NCBI GenBank assembly: GCA_023390335.1
Contig: JAEWCZ010000017.1
Coordinates: 231,646-295,645, forward strand
DNA: 64,000 nt
Source of the DNA: Bacillota bacterium
GTDB taxonomy: Bacteria > Bacillota > Clostridia > Acetivibrionales > DSM-1351
Direction of reading: 5' to 3'
Under the pieces are notes generated by a model. That model did no database searches and had not been told where the DNA came from. It saw only the letters and a list, made by a program, of their open reading frames with translations. Positions 16,193-26,115 of the stretch are shown here, one piece after another. The position numbers and the translations under genes are program-made. Every line of letters starts with the position of its first letter. Position 1 is the stretch's first letter.

Positions 16193-19021
16193 TTGAAAGT
16201 AAAAAGTAACTTTATAAAACGGTTTTGTTTAATGATAGTTTTAGCTACAATGTTTAGTTTGTGCTTTCAGGTAAATCTATATGCTGATGGTGATCCCGGA
16301 AATGATGCCACATTGAGTGCAGCGTCAACAATAAAAGGGGTTACAATAGCAGACTTGGGAATACCCTCATTTTCATTAGAGGGTTCTGTTACACCCGGAA
16401 AAGTGCTGCTAAATGGGGTTCAGGCAGCAGACACATCAAATGTGGGAGCTTTCATAACACTATTTGCTCAAAATGCTCCGGGAGCAAAGGTAAAAGTAGT
16501 AAAGTATGAAGAGGGAACTTGGACACACTACTTTGAAACGGATGCAGCATATGTAAATGAACCAATTTCAAATAATGATTTTTTTATAGTAAAGGTAACA
16601 TCCTCATACAATACACAAATAAGATACTACAAGATAATAGTAACAGTTGACTCAACAGCACCCCAACTGGGGTACTATCCCATGCAAGGTCAAATACAAG
16701 CCGCAGGAACAAAAAAAGTAGAGGTTCTTGTAAAGGCTGATGATTCGTGCATTATATACTATATAGTTAGTAAATACGCTCCCGAACCTACCGTCGCACA
16801 GATAATAGCAGGTAAAGACGGATATGGTAATCCTGCCTATGCCTCTGGCACTACAACAATAACAGCTAACAAAGAAATGAGTATTATGATAGACAACCTT
16901 CCCGAATACTCTACCAGATATGATATATGGTTAGTAGCTGTGGATTCAATCGGAAATACGACTGGAACATACAGGACGGATATAAGAACACCCGGCCAAA
17001 CTGCCAGCAGCGAAGCAAAATTGGACTACAAGTCTACAATAAAAGGAAACAGAATTGGCTATTACAATACGGGAACACCGGCTTCCACAATCGCAGGCAT
17101 AACAGCCGGAGCAACAGAATTAACACTGGCTCAAGCAATTGATGAGACCAATGACTGGCCTTATATCACAGCTCTGAGAGCAACCTATGCAGAAGCTGAT
17201 GTTAAGGTGGTCAAGTATGCTAACGGAGCATCAACGGCAAACTTTGAAACAGACTCGGCCTATGCAAATGAGCCTGTAACCAACAATGACTTTTTCATAA
17301 TTAAGGTGACATCAGAGGATGGTTCTACAGTAAGTTATTATAAAATCGTAGTAAAATCACAACTTTTATCTTACAAATTGCCACAGGTGACAAATGTAAC
17401 CTTAGATGAGACTGGAACCGCCAGATGGGATGATCTCGCAAATGAATCAGGCTATGTTGTACAATTATATGGTGCTTGCGGGGAATTAGGTTCACCGATA
17501 AATTTACCGGCAGGCACAACCTCCTATAACTTTTTAGCAGCTATGAGAGCGGGAGGGGAGGGTAACTATTCCTTTATAGTCAGGGGAATAGGAGACGGTA
17601 CATCATATACAGACGGACCATGGTCGACTCACTCCACAGAGCAGACGGTGATACAACTTTCCACAGTAAGTGAAGGGCTTAATTGGGATGGGAATGTGGC
17701 GAAATGGAACCAGGTTCCTTATGCCGATAGTTATACCGTACAGGCATACAGAGACGGGAAGGCGTGGATAGTTCCTGTAAATGTGCCTGCTGAAAAGGCA
17801 GCAGCAGGCTTTAATTTCGGGCCATCAATAGATAGAGCGGGAGCCGGCAAATATACATATAAAGTAACAGCAAAGGGAAACAATACACTTATTCTGGATG
17901 CCACAGCTGCATCACCATTATCAAACGAAAATATAAAGTTATCACCAACATTGAGTCAAGCATCAACAATAAAAGGCATACAAATTACTGACATGGGAAT
18001 TCCCAATACGGATAAAAATCTTGTAGTACCGGGAAGGGTAACCATAAGTGCAACCAGAGCGGCAGACACGTCCAACGCGGGAGTGTATATTACATTGTTT
18101 GCACCAAACAACGACCCCAAATCAAGGATAAGAGTGGTAAAGTATGCAAATGGAGCTTCTACGGCAAACTTTGAAAGGGATTTAGCATACACCAACGAGA
18201 ATATCAAAAATAATGACTTCTTTTTAATTAAAGTTACCGCAGAAGATAATTTAACTATAAGTTACTATAAGATTTTGGTTACTGTTGATGGTACAATACC
18301 AAGTATGGGCTACTATCCAAAGGCCGGACCCATACAGGCAGCAGGCACAAATAAGGTTGAGCTGGTTGTAAAAGTCAATCAAACGGGATTGGTATATTAC
18401 GTAGTTACAAGTAATGTTGATTTATACTTACCCGCACCCACAAAGGAACAGGTATTAGAAGGTAAAAACGGAGAAGGCTGGACAGGATATGCTTCAGGAA
18501 GTGTATCAGTAACAGCCAATGTAGAGGAGAGAATTATTATAGATAATCTTCCGGGGTATTCGACAACCTACAGCGTATGGGTAGTGGCCGTTAATGAAGA
18601 AGGAAATATGTCGAACCCATACAGAACAGGGGTAACAACACCCGGACGGACAGCTGGCAGTGAGGCAAAATTAGATTATACGTCAACAATAAAAGGGGAA
18701 CCGATTGGGTATTATAATGTTGGAACACCTGCATTAACAATAGGTGGTATAACAGCCGGGACAATAGAGATAACTGCCGATGCAGCCGCAAATGAAACAA
18801 GTGCAGGTGCATATATTACATTATTTAGAGGGACTTATTCAGAAGCACAAATAAAAGCAGTAAAGTATGCAGAAGGAGCTTCAACACAAAACTTTGAAAC
18901 AGATGAAGCCTATGCAAACACCCCTATAGCAAATAATGACTTTTTCATACTAAAAGTAACCTCAGAGGATAAATCAACGGTAAGTTACTATAAGATTATA
19001 GTAACTGTAAAAACAGCTTAA
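16193..19021 (+). CDS. Secreted modular repeat protein
   Basis: 942 residues from a TTG start with an AAAGGGGG site. Signal peptide to about residue 31. Three module types are arranged A1-B1-A2-F1-F2-A3-B2-A4. A (about 110 residues) starts STIKG and ends SYYKIxVTV, with NDFFIxKVTSED near its end. B (about 125 residues) starts TxPxxGYYPxxGxIQAAGTxK and ends xxGxTAxSEAKLDY. F1 and F2 look like fibronectin III-type beta sandwiches (residues about 392-585). No catalytic motif is seen; a surface or matrix adhesin or a carbohydrate-binding protein is possible. It follows the dockerin protein by 23 bases, so the two are probably co-transcribed. Confidence 0.7.
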   Translation: MKVKSNFIKRFCLMIVLATMFSLCFQVNLYADGDPGNDATLSAASTIKGVTIADLGIPSFSLEGSVTPGKVLLNGVQAADTSNVGAFITLFAQNAPGAKVKVVKYEEGTWTHYFETDAAYVNEPISNNDFFIVKVTSSYNTQIRYYKIIVTVDSTAPQLGYYPMQGQIQAAGTKKVEVLVKADDSCIIYYIVSKYAPEPTVAQIIAGKDGYGNPAYASGTTTITANKEMSIMIDNLPEYSTRYDIWLVAVDSIGNTTGTYRTDIRTPGQTASSEAKLDYKSTIKGNRIGYYNTGTPASTIAGITAGATELTLAQAIDETNDWPYITALRATYAEADVKVVKYANGASTANFETDSAYANEPVTNNDFFIIKVTSEDGSTVSYYKIVVKSQLLSYKLPQVTNVTLDETGTARWDDLANESGYVVQLYGACGELGSPINLPAGTTSYNFLAAMRAGGEGNYSFIVRGIGDGTSYTDGPWSTHSTEQTVIQLSTVSEGLNWDGNVAKWNQVPYADSYTVQAYRDGKAWIVPVNVPAEKAAAGFNFGPSIDRAGAGKYTYKVTAKGNNTLILDATAASPLSNENIKLSPTLSQASTIKGIQITDMGIPNTDKNLVVPGRVTISATRAADTSNAGVYITLFAPNNDPKSRIRVVKYANGASTANFERDLAYTNENIKNNDFFLIKVTAEDNLTISYYKILVTVDGTIPSMGYYPKAGPIQAAGTNKVELVVKVNQTGLVYYVVTSNVDLYLPAPTKEQVLEGKNGEGWTGYASGSVSVTANVEERIIIDNLPGYSTTYSVWVVAVNEEGNMSNPYRTGVTTPGRTAGSEAKLDYTSTIKGEPIGYYNVGTPALTIGGITAGTIEITADAAANETSAGAYITLFRGTYSEAQIKAVKYAEGASTQNFETDEAYANTPIANNDFFILKVTSEDKSTVSYYKIIVTVKTA

Positions 19022-19035
19022 AAGATTGGCCTTTG

Positions 19036-19076
19036 AAAACAAGAAAAGCCGCACATTGTGCGACTTTTCTTGTTTT
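19036..19076. terminator. Bidirectional terminator
   Basis: AAAACAAGAAAAG..CGCACA..TGTGCG..CTTTTCTTGTTTT is an almost perfect long stem with A/T-rich flanks on both strands, between the convergent genes ending at 19021 (+) and 19081 (-). Confidence 0.9.
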
Positions 19077-19080
19077 AACT

Positions 19081-20853
19081 TTATTCAGACACCGGTTTCT
19101 TTTTATTTTTTAGAAGCAAGGCTGCAACCAGTCCTATAACAGCAATAACACCTGCGGTTATAAACATATTTCTGTAGCCTGCGCTTATCGCAGTCTGAAA
19201 AGTGTTTTCAATTGTGGTCCTTACGCCTTCAATCTTATTTAAATAATCCACTTTCCAATCACTGAAAACTTTATCTAGATTTATATGTGAAGCAGCTCCT
19301 TTTGGTGCAGCAGACATTGCTCCAACTATTTTATCCTTGATAGTTGGTATTACTTTATCAAGCATGTTTGAGGAGAAATCTTTCAGAACATCCACGACAT
19401 TAGTAACATCAGCTGATTTAAGCTTTTCTATGGAATTGCTGGAAATACCGCCTCCGCTTGTCACCTTGGACATGTCAAAGTAACCGGAAACGTACTGGGA
19501 ACCGGGGAAAGTAGGTGTAGATGGTTCCGGAATAACTGCCATTACTTTACCTTGAACACTCTTACCGGCTTCAGCTATAAAGTTAATCATAATATTAGGC
19601 GAAACAGCTACTCCGATTGACCTTATCAAGGACAAGGTAGATAGAGCTGAAGCTGATTCTCTTTCGCCGACAAATGACAGCATAAGGTAATTTAGGGGAG
19701 TACCCATAGTAAAACCCATACCAAAACCGACAAAAATCAGTCCTATCATAATAGAAACAAAGCTTGGGTAAGCAGTTGTAAAAAATGCCAGGAAGAAAGT
19801 TCCGAAAGCTGTGCAAATCATACCGAGCGCTGTTACAAGCTTTGCAGAGTATTTATCAATGAATTTCCCTCCAAGCGGTGCACTGATACCAGCGAAAACC
19901 GACATCAATGTTACCAGATATCCGCCGTTTCCAGTTTTAATCTTTAAGATATTCTCTGCAAATTGAGGGATGAAAACAACTGCCATTAGCCCAACACCAG
20001 TAATAAAGCCAAGAATAAGAGTCAAAAGTATCTGACGTTCTTTAAAATATCTGAGGTTTAAAATAGGGTCATCCGCTTTTGATTCTATAAGAATAAACAA
20101 AGGTAAACAGATAACAAATAATATGAGGAAAGGATAAACATCCAAATCCTTAATACTGTCAGTAAAACTGAAGTAATTCAAGTTTGTAAGGGCGTACATA
20201 AGACTTAAAATCATAATACTCAGTACCAGACTGCCTTTTAAATCCATCTTCTTGTTATTCTCGCCAAGATTCTCTCTCAGATTGTAGCTTAATGCCAGAA
20301 TCAATAAGCTTATAGGAAGGTTAATAAAGAATATCCATCCCCAATGGTCAACTCCCGCAATATCCAAAATTGATGAACCCATGGTAGGACCAAGAATAGT
20401 GGCAATACCATAAACCCCTCCTACAAAACCCAGTGCAGTACCTCTTTTTTCAGGAGGAAAGCTGTTCCCAATAAAAGCGTTTGCGATAGGCATAATTCCG
20501 CCTCCGCCGATAGCCTGAATAACTCTTGCTATAAGGAAAAATGTAAAATTTCCATAAAAATTGGATAAACCGCAAAGTAATGAACCAAGCGCAAAAATAA
20601 CTATACTGGTCAGATAGACCTTTTTACGCCCGTACCTGTCGGAGAGCTTACTAACTATAGGCATAGCTACTGCATATGCTAAAGTGTAAATAGTAACCAT
20701 CCAAACACTGAGGGACTCACTAACACCAAAGCTGTTTTTAATTACAGTTCTGGCGGGGGATACAATACCGCTGTCTATAGCCCCCATAAAAATACCTAAC
20801 AAAAAAATTGCTAGTACAATAATTCTTTTCTTATTGTCGTTCTTAGTATCCAT
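19081..20853 (-). CDS. MFS multidrug exporter, DHA2 (EmrB/QacA) family
   Basis: 590 residues from the ATG at 20853 (AAAGGGG site); the upstream in-frame GTG at 20880 falls in an operator. Predicted 14 membrane segments with motif A (SKLSDRYGRKKVYL) and motif C-like GGVYGIATILGPTMGS. Between the last two helices there is an unusually long extracytoplasmic loop of about 140 residues, predicted helical. Proton-driven drug export is the family role. It is co-directional with the TetR gene just upstream and has its own operator copy. Confidence 0.88.
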   Translation of the reverse strand: MDTKNDNKKRIIVLAIFLLGIFMGAIDSGIVSPARTVIKNSFGVSESLSVWMVTIYTLAYAVAMPIVSKLSDRYGRKKVYLTSIVIFALGSLLCGLSNFYGNFTFFLIARVIQAIGGGGIMPIANAFIGNSFPPEKRGTALGFVGGVYGIATILGPTMGSSILDIAGVDHWGWIFFINLPISLLILALSYNLRENLGENNKKMDLKGSLVLSIMILSLMYALTNLNYFSFTDSIKDLDVYPFLILFVICLPLFILIESKADDPILNLRYFKERQILLTLILGFITGVGLMAVVFIPQFAENILKIKTGNGGYLVTLMSVFAGISAPLGGKFIDKYSAKLVTALGMICTAFGTFFLAFFTTAYPSFVSIMIGLIFVGFGMGFTMGTPLNYLMLSFVGERESASALSTLSLIRSIGVAVSPNIMINFIAEAGKSVQGKVMAVIPEPSTPTFPGSQYVSGYFDMSKVTSGGGISSNSIEKLKSADVTNVVDVLKDFSSNMLDKVIPTIKDKIVGAMSAAPKGAASHINLDKVFSDWKVDYLNKIEGVRTTIENTFQTAISAGYRNMFITAGVIAVIGLVAALLLKNKKKPVSE

Positions 20854-20866
20854 TTTTTCCCCTTTC

Positions 20867-20879
20867 TGAACATTGTTCA
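20867..20879. promoter_or_regulatory. Predicted TetR operator upstream of MFS gene
   Basis: TGAACATTGTTCA, a palindrome of TGAAC-N3-GTTCA. The same half-sites occur before the TetR gene at 21445-21457. It lies 14 bases before the exporter ATG, between the regulator stop and the exporter start. Confidence 0.65.
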
Positions 20880-20897
20880 CTTAATATTAAAAGAATT

Positions 20898-21428
20898 TTA
20901 AATATTCATATGGCTATACAATTCATCAAATGATATATACTTTGTTTTGCTCAGATACACCAGGTTTGAGACAATAAAATGAGACAAACTGTTGGTTGTT
21001 AGCATAGATTTTATTGTTCCGTTTGCCTTTTCAATATTTAAAATTTCTTCAACCATTATATAAAGATCTTTCATATCATCGTCCCTTTCAGGACTGTAGC
21101 CTTTTTGCATCGAGATTTCGTAGAAAATGGAAAGATACTTATCTACAAAGCCATCAAGATAAATGTATATCTGTCTGATTTTATCCCTTAGGGGTTCCTT
21201 TAAAGATTTAAGACTTTCTGACAAGCCTATAATCTTTCTCCAGTCATCCATAAATATTTCATGTACAAATTTTTCTTTGTTTTCAAAGTAGTTATAAAAA
21301 GTACCTATACCAATACCGCAGTTTTTTGCAATATCACGTATGTTAAGTTCCTTGTAACTTTTTTCAATTAGAGTTTTTCTGCCTTCCAATATTAAGTTTT
21401 CCTTTATATTCTCAATTATCTTTGGCAT
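20898..21428 (-). CDS. TetR-family repressor
   Basis: 176 residues from the ATG at 21428 (AAAGGTGAT site). N-terminal TetR helix-turn-helix: NIRDIAKNCGIGIGTFYNYFENKEKF. The C-terminal ligand-binding part is not recognisable. It is transcribed ahead of the DHA2 exporter (44 bases apart) and matching palindromes lie before both genes, which indicates repression of itself and the exporter and induction by an exported compound. Confidence 0.85.
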   Translation of the reverse strand: MPKIIENIKENLILEGRKTLIEKSYKELNIRDIAKNCGIGIGTFYNYFENKEKFVHEIFMDDWRKIIGLSESLKSLKEPLRDKIRQIYIYLDGFVDKYLSIFYEISMQKGYSPERDDDMKDLYIMVEEILNIEKANGTIKSMLTTNSLSHFIVSNLVYLSKTKYISFDELYSHMNI

Positions 21429-21443
21429 ATAATCACCTTTTTT

Positions 21444-21458
21444 ATGAACGATGTTCAT
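21444..21458. promoter_or_regulatory. Predicted TetR operator upstream of regulator
   Basis: ATGAACGATGTTCAT, palindrome sharing TGAAC-N3-GTTCA with 20867-20879. It is 15 bases before the regulator start codon, consistent with autorepression. Confidence 0.7.
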
Positions 21459-21595
21459 ATTATAACACCTTGTAAAGAAAAATAAAAGTTTAATATTATT
21501 AAAAAATAATTATATTAGCCGGGTATAACTATTCTATTGCAGGAAAATTATTTTAATACATAGAATAAGTGTTATGGAAAGGAGATGAAGCATAA

Positions 21596-21961
21596 GTGGA
21601 AAAAATGACAGAATCATATGAGGAGAAACCTTGGGAGCTTAAACCATGCAAATTTGAGGAATTAGAATTCAAAACCAGGCAAATGCTCGGTAATGAATAT
21701 TGGGAGAAAAACAAAGAAGATTTAATAGAAAAATGGAAGGAATCCGTAAACATAGAAAACAAAAGAGTAAAGCTGCTGAGGTTTCTCTCTGAAAAAAATA
21801 GAGCTGATATAAATGAAATATATGAAGCTATGGGAGAAAAGGATACAAATGAAGTTCTTAAAATTTTGGCAGTAATGAAATTTCAAAAATTAATAGAAGG
21901 CATTGATAATCGGTTTATTATTATTAGTGATCTGGGAATTGAATATTTAAAAAACTCATAG
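21596..21961 (+). CDS. Small winged-helix-like protein of unknown role
   Basis: 121 residues from a GTG with AAAGGAG about 11 bases upstream; an ATG at 21605 is an alternative. The N-terminal half is charged and rich in Trp and Glu; residues about 58-118 look like a winged helix (KLLRFLSEKNRADINEIYEAMG, then an ILAVMKFQKLIEG recognition-like helix and an IIISDLG wing). It may be a small DNA-binding protein. Single gene with its own terminator. Confidence 0.5.
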   Translation: MEKMTESYEEKPWELKPCKFEELEFKTRQMLGNEYWEKNKEDLIEKWKESVNIENKRVKLLRFLSEKNRADINEIYEAMGEKDTNEVLKILAVMKFQKLIEGIDNRFIIISDLGIEYLKNS

Positions 21962-21990
21962 AAAGAGCCAATAGCTCTTTCTTATTTTTA
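21960..21990 (+). terminator. Rho-independent terminator
   Basis: AGAAAGAGC and GCTCTTTCT form a 9-base stem around a short loop, followed by a T-rich run, directly at the stop codon. Confidence 0.8.
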
Positions 21991-22467
21991 TAGTTAACGT
22001 TAAATTTGTAATAAATACGCGAATAACTTGATTTTAATTAAAAAATCATATACAATATACATTAAATGGCAAATAATTCATTAGTTTGGCAAATATATTG
22101 TTTATTATAAATTTTTCAAAAAAATGTAATTAGCAAAAACAAAATAAATACGTTTTTTGCTTTATTATTATAGTACAAAAGCCAAATGTCTTTAAATTTA
22201 GACATACCTTACAAACAAGAAGAACTAGTACAAGTTCAGATAGATATAGAAGAGTATGTATCATCCAATAAGATTATTTAAATGCCTTATGTTCAAAATT
22301 CTGAAAGCACAACAATGGTAAGACTTTATATTAATTGCAATATGATGTATTATAATTTTATAAAGTTACAAAAAAGAACACCAAGGATAGGAGGTTTGAA
22401 ATAATCTATTTAGGTAAGAGTTTTAAGTACAGTATTTTAAACTTTATTAGGGGGGCGTGTACTAAAA
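21991..22467 (+). other. AT-rich intergenic region with possible decayed short ORF
   Basis: About 480 bases without a convincing gene. A 31-codon frame at 22186-22281 is followed, in the same frame after one TAA, by a 42-codon frame at 22282-22410. No ribosome binding site precedes the first ATG. It may be a gene remnant or chance. No recognised riboswitch was found in the leader of the chemotaxis receptor at 22468. Confidence 0.25.
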
Positions 22468-24510
22468 ATGAAAATCAAGTCAAAAATATACATTATTTTT
22501 TCAGCACTAATTATATCTTATTTGATCGGAGCTATTGTGTTTCTCGACATATCAAACGGAATATTAGACAAAAACTTTAATAGTCTTACAAATACTTTAA
22601 ATAAAGATGCAAATCAAAAGGTGAAGGGTCAATTAGAAAATATAGCAAGTCAAATAAGTTTAAGTATAGAATCAATAGAAAACCAGGTTGACGAATCAAT
22701 GCTTAATGCAGCATATGCACTGCAAGAAATGGATTCTGAAAAAACACTCTCTGACAGCGATCTTGATGCAATTCGAAATAAGCTCGGAATGAGCGATCTT
22801 TATTTAACAGATCAAAAAGGCATATTTGTAGCTTCAACCGAAAAAGCTGCAAAGGGCTTATCATTGTTTTCAATATGGGATGGATATAAAGATCTTCTTA
22901 CCGGAAAAGCTCAGGTATTACCGTCTACTTTGAAAATTAAAGAAGAAACAGGTCAAATATTCAAATTTACCGCAATTCCAAGAAAAGATAATAAAGGTAT
23001 TATTGAAACTGCATGTGAATCAGGCGTTGTAGAAAAGGCATTGAGCATGTATGTTGACAATAGCAACAGCAACGGGATAAACTCAATCCAAATAGTTGAC
23101 AGTTCAGGAGTTGCACTGACACAGAATGTTAAACAGGGAACCAAGGCAGAATGGGAAAAAGGTAAAAAAGTCGAGAATAAATTTGTTACTCAAGTATTCA
23201 AAGACGGAAAGCCCGTAATAAACATTAACGGTAAAAGTGGCGATATTTTTGCACCGGTCAAATTCGGAAATGAAATCAGATATGTAATGAATGTAAAGAT
23301 CGACACTACCATATACTATAGCAGTGTAAGCTTGGCAAAAGCGAGCCTGAATTCCACAGAAGACAAGGTCAGTTCAAATCTCATAATATATGCGTTGGTT
23401 TCATTCCTCGTACTACTAATTTTCCTATTATTGCTTTTCCAATACCTGAGATTTGTACTAAAATCCCTGAATAAATTTGCAAATGTCCTAAAATCAATGG
23501 GTAAGAGCAAAACCAATACCTTAGAAAAAGTTAATGTAAAAGAGGCAGAACTTATTGAAATTCAGGATGGCATAAATGTTGTTACAAAAAGCTATGAAGA
23601 AATCATTAAAACCATTAAGACGAGTATCGGTAATGTATCAGGCTTACAGCAAGAGTACAGTAAGAATATGAACCATGCATTTGATACTATAAAACAGATT
23701 TCTCAGGCATCAGGAGAAATGGCAGCCAATAACGAGAAGGAAATGAAGCATGTTGACGAAATAACAAAGGTTATGGGAACCATGATTAATACTTTGAATA
23801 ATGTTAACAGTGCTACACAATCCCTTAAAGAGATGTCCAACAAGACTCATGAGTATGTGAATACAAGTGATGAGGGCCTGAGTAAAATAACAAATGCCAT
23901 GGAAAGGGTTGAAACCGAAGTTATAAGCAGTCATGAAAGTATAAGGCAGCTGATTAACAGTTCAAACGAAATAAGCGGAATTGTTGAGTTTATAAACAGC
24001 GTAACTTCACAAACAAACCTGTTGGCACTTAATGCCGCAATAGAGGCAGCAAGAGCAGGAGAGGCAGGAAGAGGTTTTGCGGTAGTTGCCGAGCAAATAA
24101 GAAAGCTGGCAAATGACAGCTCTGAAGCAACTAGCAGGATAGTTGAAATATTAGGCAATATCAAAAAAGACATACAATCAACTACCGAGGGCAACGATAA
24201 GCAGATTATTGTTATAAATGACAGCAAGTCTGAAATTGACTCGGCCAAGATTGCATTAAAAGGATTGATAGATTTCACTATCAAATCAAGAGAACAGGTT
24301 GAAGAAGTTACAAATAATGTGGAACTTCTCAGACAGAATGAGAAAACAGTTGAAGAAGTAGTAGAAGTAGTAAACCAGGCTATAGAGTCCAATGCGGCAA
24401 GCAGTGAGGAACTACAGGCTACAATAGAAAATCTCCTTTCATCTATGGAATATCTGTCAACTTCTCAGAACAGTATAACATCTGAGTTGAAAACACTGGA
24501 TAAACTATAA
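22468..24510 (+). CDS. Methyl-accepting chemotaxis protein
   Basis: 680 residues. Membrane segment at about 7-28, an extracellular sensor domain of double-Cache type to about residue 300, a second membrane segment at about 304-326, and a cytoplasmic coiled-coil signalling domain. The conserved hairpin tip is clear: NLLALNAAIEAARAGEAGRG at about 519-538, then FAVVAEQIRKLA. It passes signals to CheA/CheW; the ligand is unknown. Ribosome binding site AGGGGGGCG. Followed by a strong terminator; apparently monocistronic. Confidence 0.93.
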   Translation: MKIKSKIYIIFSALIISYLIGAIVFLDISNGILDKNFNSLTNTLNKDANQKVKGQLENIASQISLSIESIENQVDESMLNAAYALQEMDSEKTLSDSDLDAIRNKLGMSDLYLTDQKGIFVASTEKAAKGLSLFSIWDGYKDLLTGKAQVLPSTLKIKEETGQIFKFTAIPRKDNKGIIETACESGVVEKALSMYVDNSNSNGINSIQIVDSSGVALTQNVKQGTKAEWEKGKKVENKFVTQVFKDGKPVININGKSGDIFAPVKFGNEIRYVMNVKIDTTIYYSSVSLAKASLNSTEDKVSSNLIIYALVSFLVLLIFLLLLFQYLRFVLKSLNKFANVLKSMGKSKTNTLEKVNVKEAELIEIQDGINVVTKSYEEIIKTIKTSIGNVSGLQQEYSKNMNHAFDTIKQISQASGEMAANNEKEMKHVDEITKVMGTMINTLNNVNSATQSLKEMSNKTHEYVNTSDEGLSKITNAMERVETEVISSHESIRQLINSSNEISGIVEFINSVTSQTNLLALNAAIEAARAGEAGRGFAVVAEQIRKLANDSSEATSRIVEILGNIKKDIQSTTEGNDKQIIVINDSKSEIDSAKIALKGLIDFTIKSREQVEEVTNNVELLRQNEKTVEEVVEVVNQAIESNAASSEELQATIENLLSSMEYLSTSQNSITSELKTLDKL

Positions 24511-24530
24511 AACATTAAAGTAAGTTTTTG

Positions 24531-24570
24531 AAGGCTGTGAGTGAACTGGGGTTCAAGCACAGCCTTTTTC
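24531..24570 (+). terminator. Rho-independent terminator
   Basis: AAGGCTGTG at 24531-24539 pairs with CACAGCCTT at 24558-24566, with an inner TGAAC/GTTCA stem, then a T run. Confidence 0.88.
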
Positions 24571-24665
24571 CTAGCCTTTTATTCTTGGCTCATATTTTAA
24601 ATATAAAAGGTTTGATGTAAAATAAAGATAATAATGTTGAATAAAAACTGGGGAGGATATAAATT

Positions 24666-25799
24666 TTGGATAAGGCAATCTTAGTAGATTATTTAGATTC
24701 ACTGGAAGCAAAAGGTATACCAGGATGTGACTGTGTTATTTTTCACAATCATAAGCCGATTTTCCGTCATACTACCGGCTTTGCAGACGCAGGAAAAACA
24801 AAGCCTTTGACTTCTGCTAATACATATTGGTTATTCTCAGCAACAAAGCTTATAACGTGTACTGCTGTTATGCAGCTTGTTGAAAAAGGAAAAGTTTCTC
24901 TGGACTCTCCTGTAGCCGATTACCTACCGGAATACAAGTATTTGAAAGTAAAATGTGGCTCTGGCGTAGTGCCTGCTAAAAATATACTTACAATAAGGCA
25001 TCTACTTTCAATGCAAAGCGGGTTAAACTACAACCTTCAGGCCCCATCTATACTAAAAGTACTTGAGGACACCCAAAATCAGGCTACGACCAGACAGATT
25101 ATAAAGGAATTGGCAAATGAACCTTTAGAATTTGAACCAGGTACGCATTTCCTATACAGCCTAAGTCATGATGTACTGGGGGCGGTTATAGAAGTGGCTT
25201 CCGGACAAAAGTTCGGAGAATATCTGAAGGAACATATTCTAAAACCGCTTGGAATGAAAAATACAGGCTTTGAATTAACACCCGACAAGGAAACAAATAT
25301 GTCTGAACAGTTTGAATATGATATGGACACTATGACATCTAAACCAATATCTTTAGTCAACTGCTACAAGCTTTCTGACAAATATGAAAGCGGAGGAGCA
25401 GGTTTGATATCAACAGTAGATGATTATATCCTGTTTTTAGATGCAATGTGTAACGACGGGGTGAGTGCAGATGGATACAGAGTGCTTACAAGAGAGTCCA
25501 TCGATTTGATGCGCAAGGATCAGATGAATGACATTTCCAAAAAGGATTTTGATGGATTCGGTAGAATAGGGTACAGCTACGGACTTGGTGTACGTACTCT
25601 TATTGAAAAGGAGAAATCCGGAGTTAAGAGTCCCCTTGGAGAATTTGGATGGGATGGAGCTGCTGGAGCTTATGCAGTGATTGATGTTGAAAACCATCTT
25701 GCTATTTTTTATGCACAGCATGTACGAAACTGCGGTTACGCATACTCGGATATTCATCCTAAGATTAGGGATCTTTCTTACGAAATTCTTGGGTTTTAA
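24666..25799 (+). CDS. Beta-lactamase-fold serine hydrolase
   Basis: 377 residues from a TTG start after GGGGAGGAT. Class C beta-lactamase / esterase / D-Ala-D-Ala carboxypeptidase fold. SxxK motif is S58-A-T-K61, followed by HLLSMQSGL, a typical segment. The second motif reads YSLS instead of the Y-x-N of true class C beta-lactamases, which favours esterase or peptidase activity. A GxxGWDGAAGAY segment near the end takes the place of the KTG motif. No signal peptide is seen, so it is probably cytoplasmic. Monocistronic. Confidence 0.82.
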   Translation: MDKAILVDYLDSLEAKGIPGCDCVIFHNHKPIFRHTTGFADAGKTKPLTSANTYWLFSATKLITCTAVMQLVEKGKVSLDSPVADYLPEYKYLKVKCGSGVVPAKNILTIRHLLSMQSGLNYNLQAPSILKVLEDTQNQATTRQIIKELANEPLEFEPGTHFLYSLSHDVLGAVIEVASGQKFGEYLKEHILKPLGMKNTGFELTPDKETNMSEQFEYDMDTMTSKPISLVNCYKLSDKYESGGAGLISTVDDYILFLDAMCNDGVSADGYRVLTRESIDLMRKDQMNDISKKDFDGFGRIGYSYGLGVRTLIEKEKSGVKSPLGEFGWDGAAGAYAVIDVENHLAIFYAQHVRNCGYAYSDIHPKIRDLSYEILGF

Positions 25800-25827
25800 A
25801 ACAAATCAGTTCTTTGATAGCAAAATA

Positions 25828-25885
25828 AATAAGCGTATTAGCCATTAAAAACTACACTAAAGGGTAGATGGTTAATATGCTTATT
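25828..25885. repeat. 18-base inverted repeat (hairpin)
   Basis: Arms 25828-25845 and 25868-25885 pair over 18 positions with two G-U pairs and a 22-base loop. No T run follows. It may be an imperfect terminator of the serine hydrolase gene. The rest of the 25800-26115 gap shows nothing else I can support. Confidence 0.6.
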
Positions 25886-26115
25886 TAGCAATTCAGCTAT
25901 TTATTTACTTATACCTTATTACATTGTTCAGTAAATTTATAAATTAGCCAAAAAATTGTATTATGTTAATGATTAAGGAATTTTTAACTAATATTATCAA
26001 AACTGGTAAACATAATTATTATTTTCACTTTTTATGATATAGGTATGGTAATATAAGTATATTACAAATAAGTATTACTGAAGTTTTAAAAACTGAATAC
26101 AGGGGGGATATATGT

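Noticed and set aside
23931..24392. Antisense 153-codon frame opposite the chemotaxis receptor
   Set aside because: Lies wholly within the conserved signalling domain on the other strand; no ribosome binding site and no recognisable protein.
24666..25799. Class C beta-lactamase resistance gene
   Set aside because: SxxK is present but the second motif is YSL instead of YxN and no signal peptide is visible; a general serine hydrolase is a safer call.
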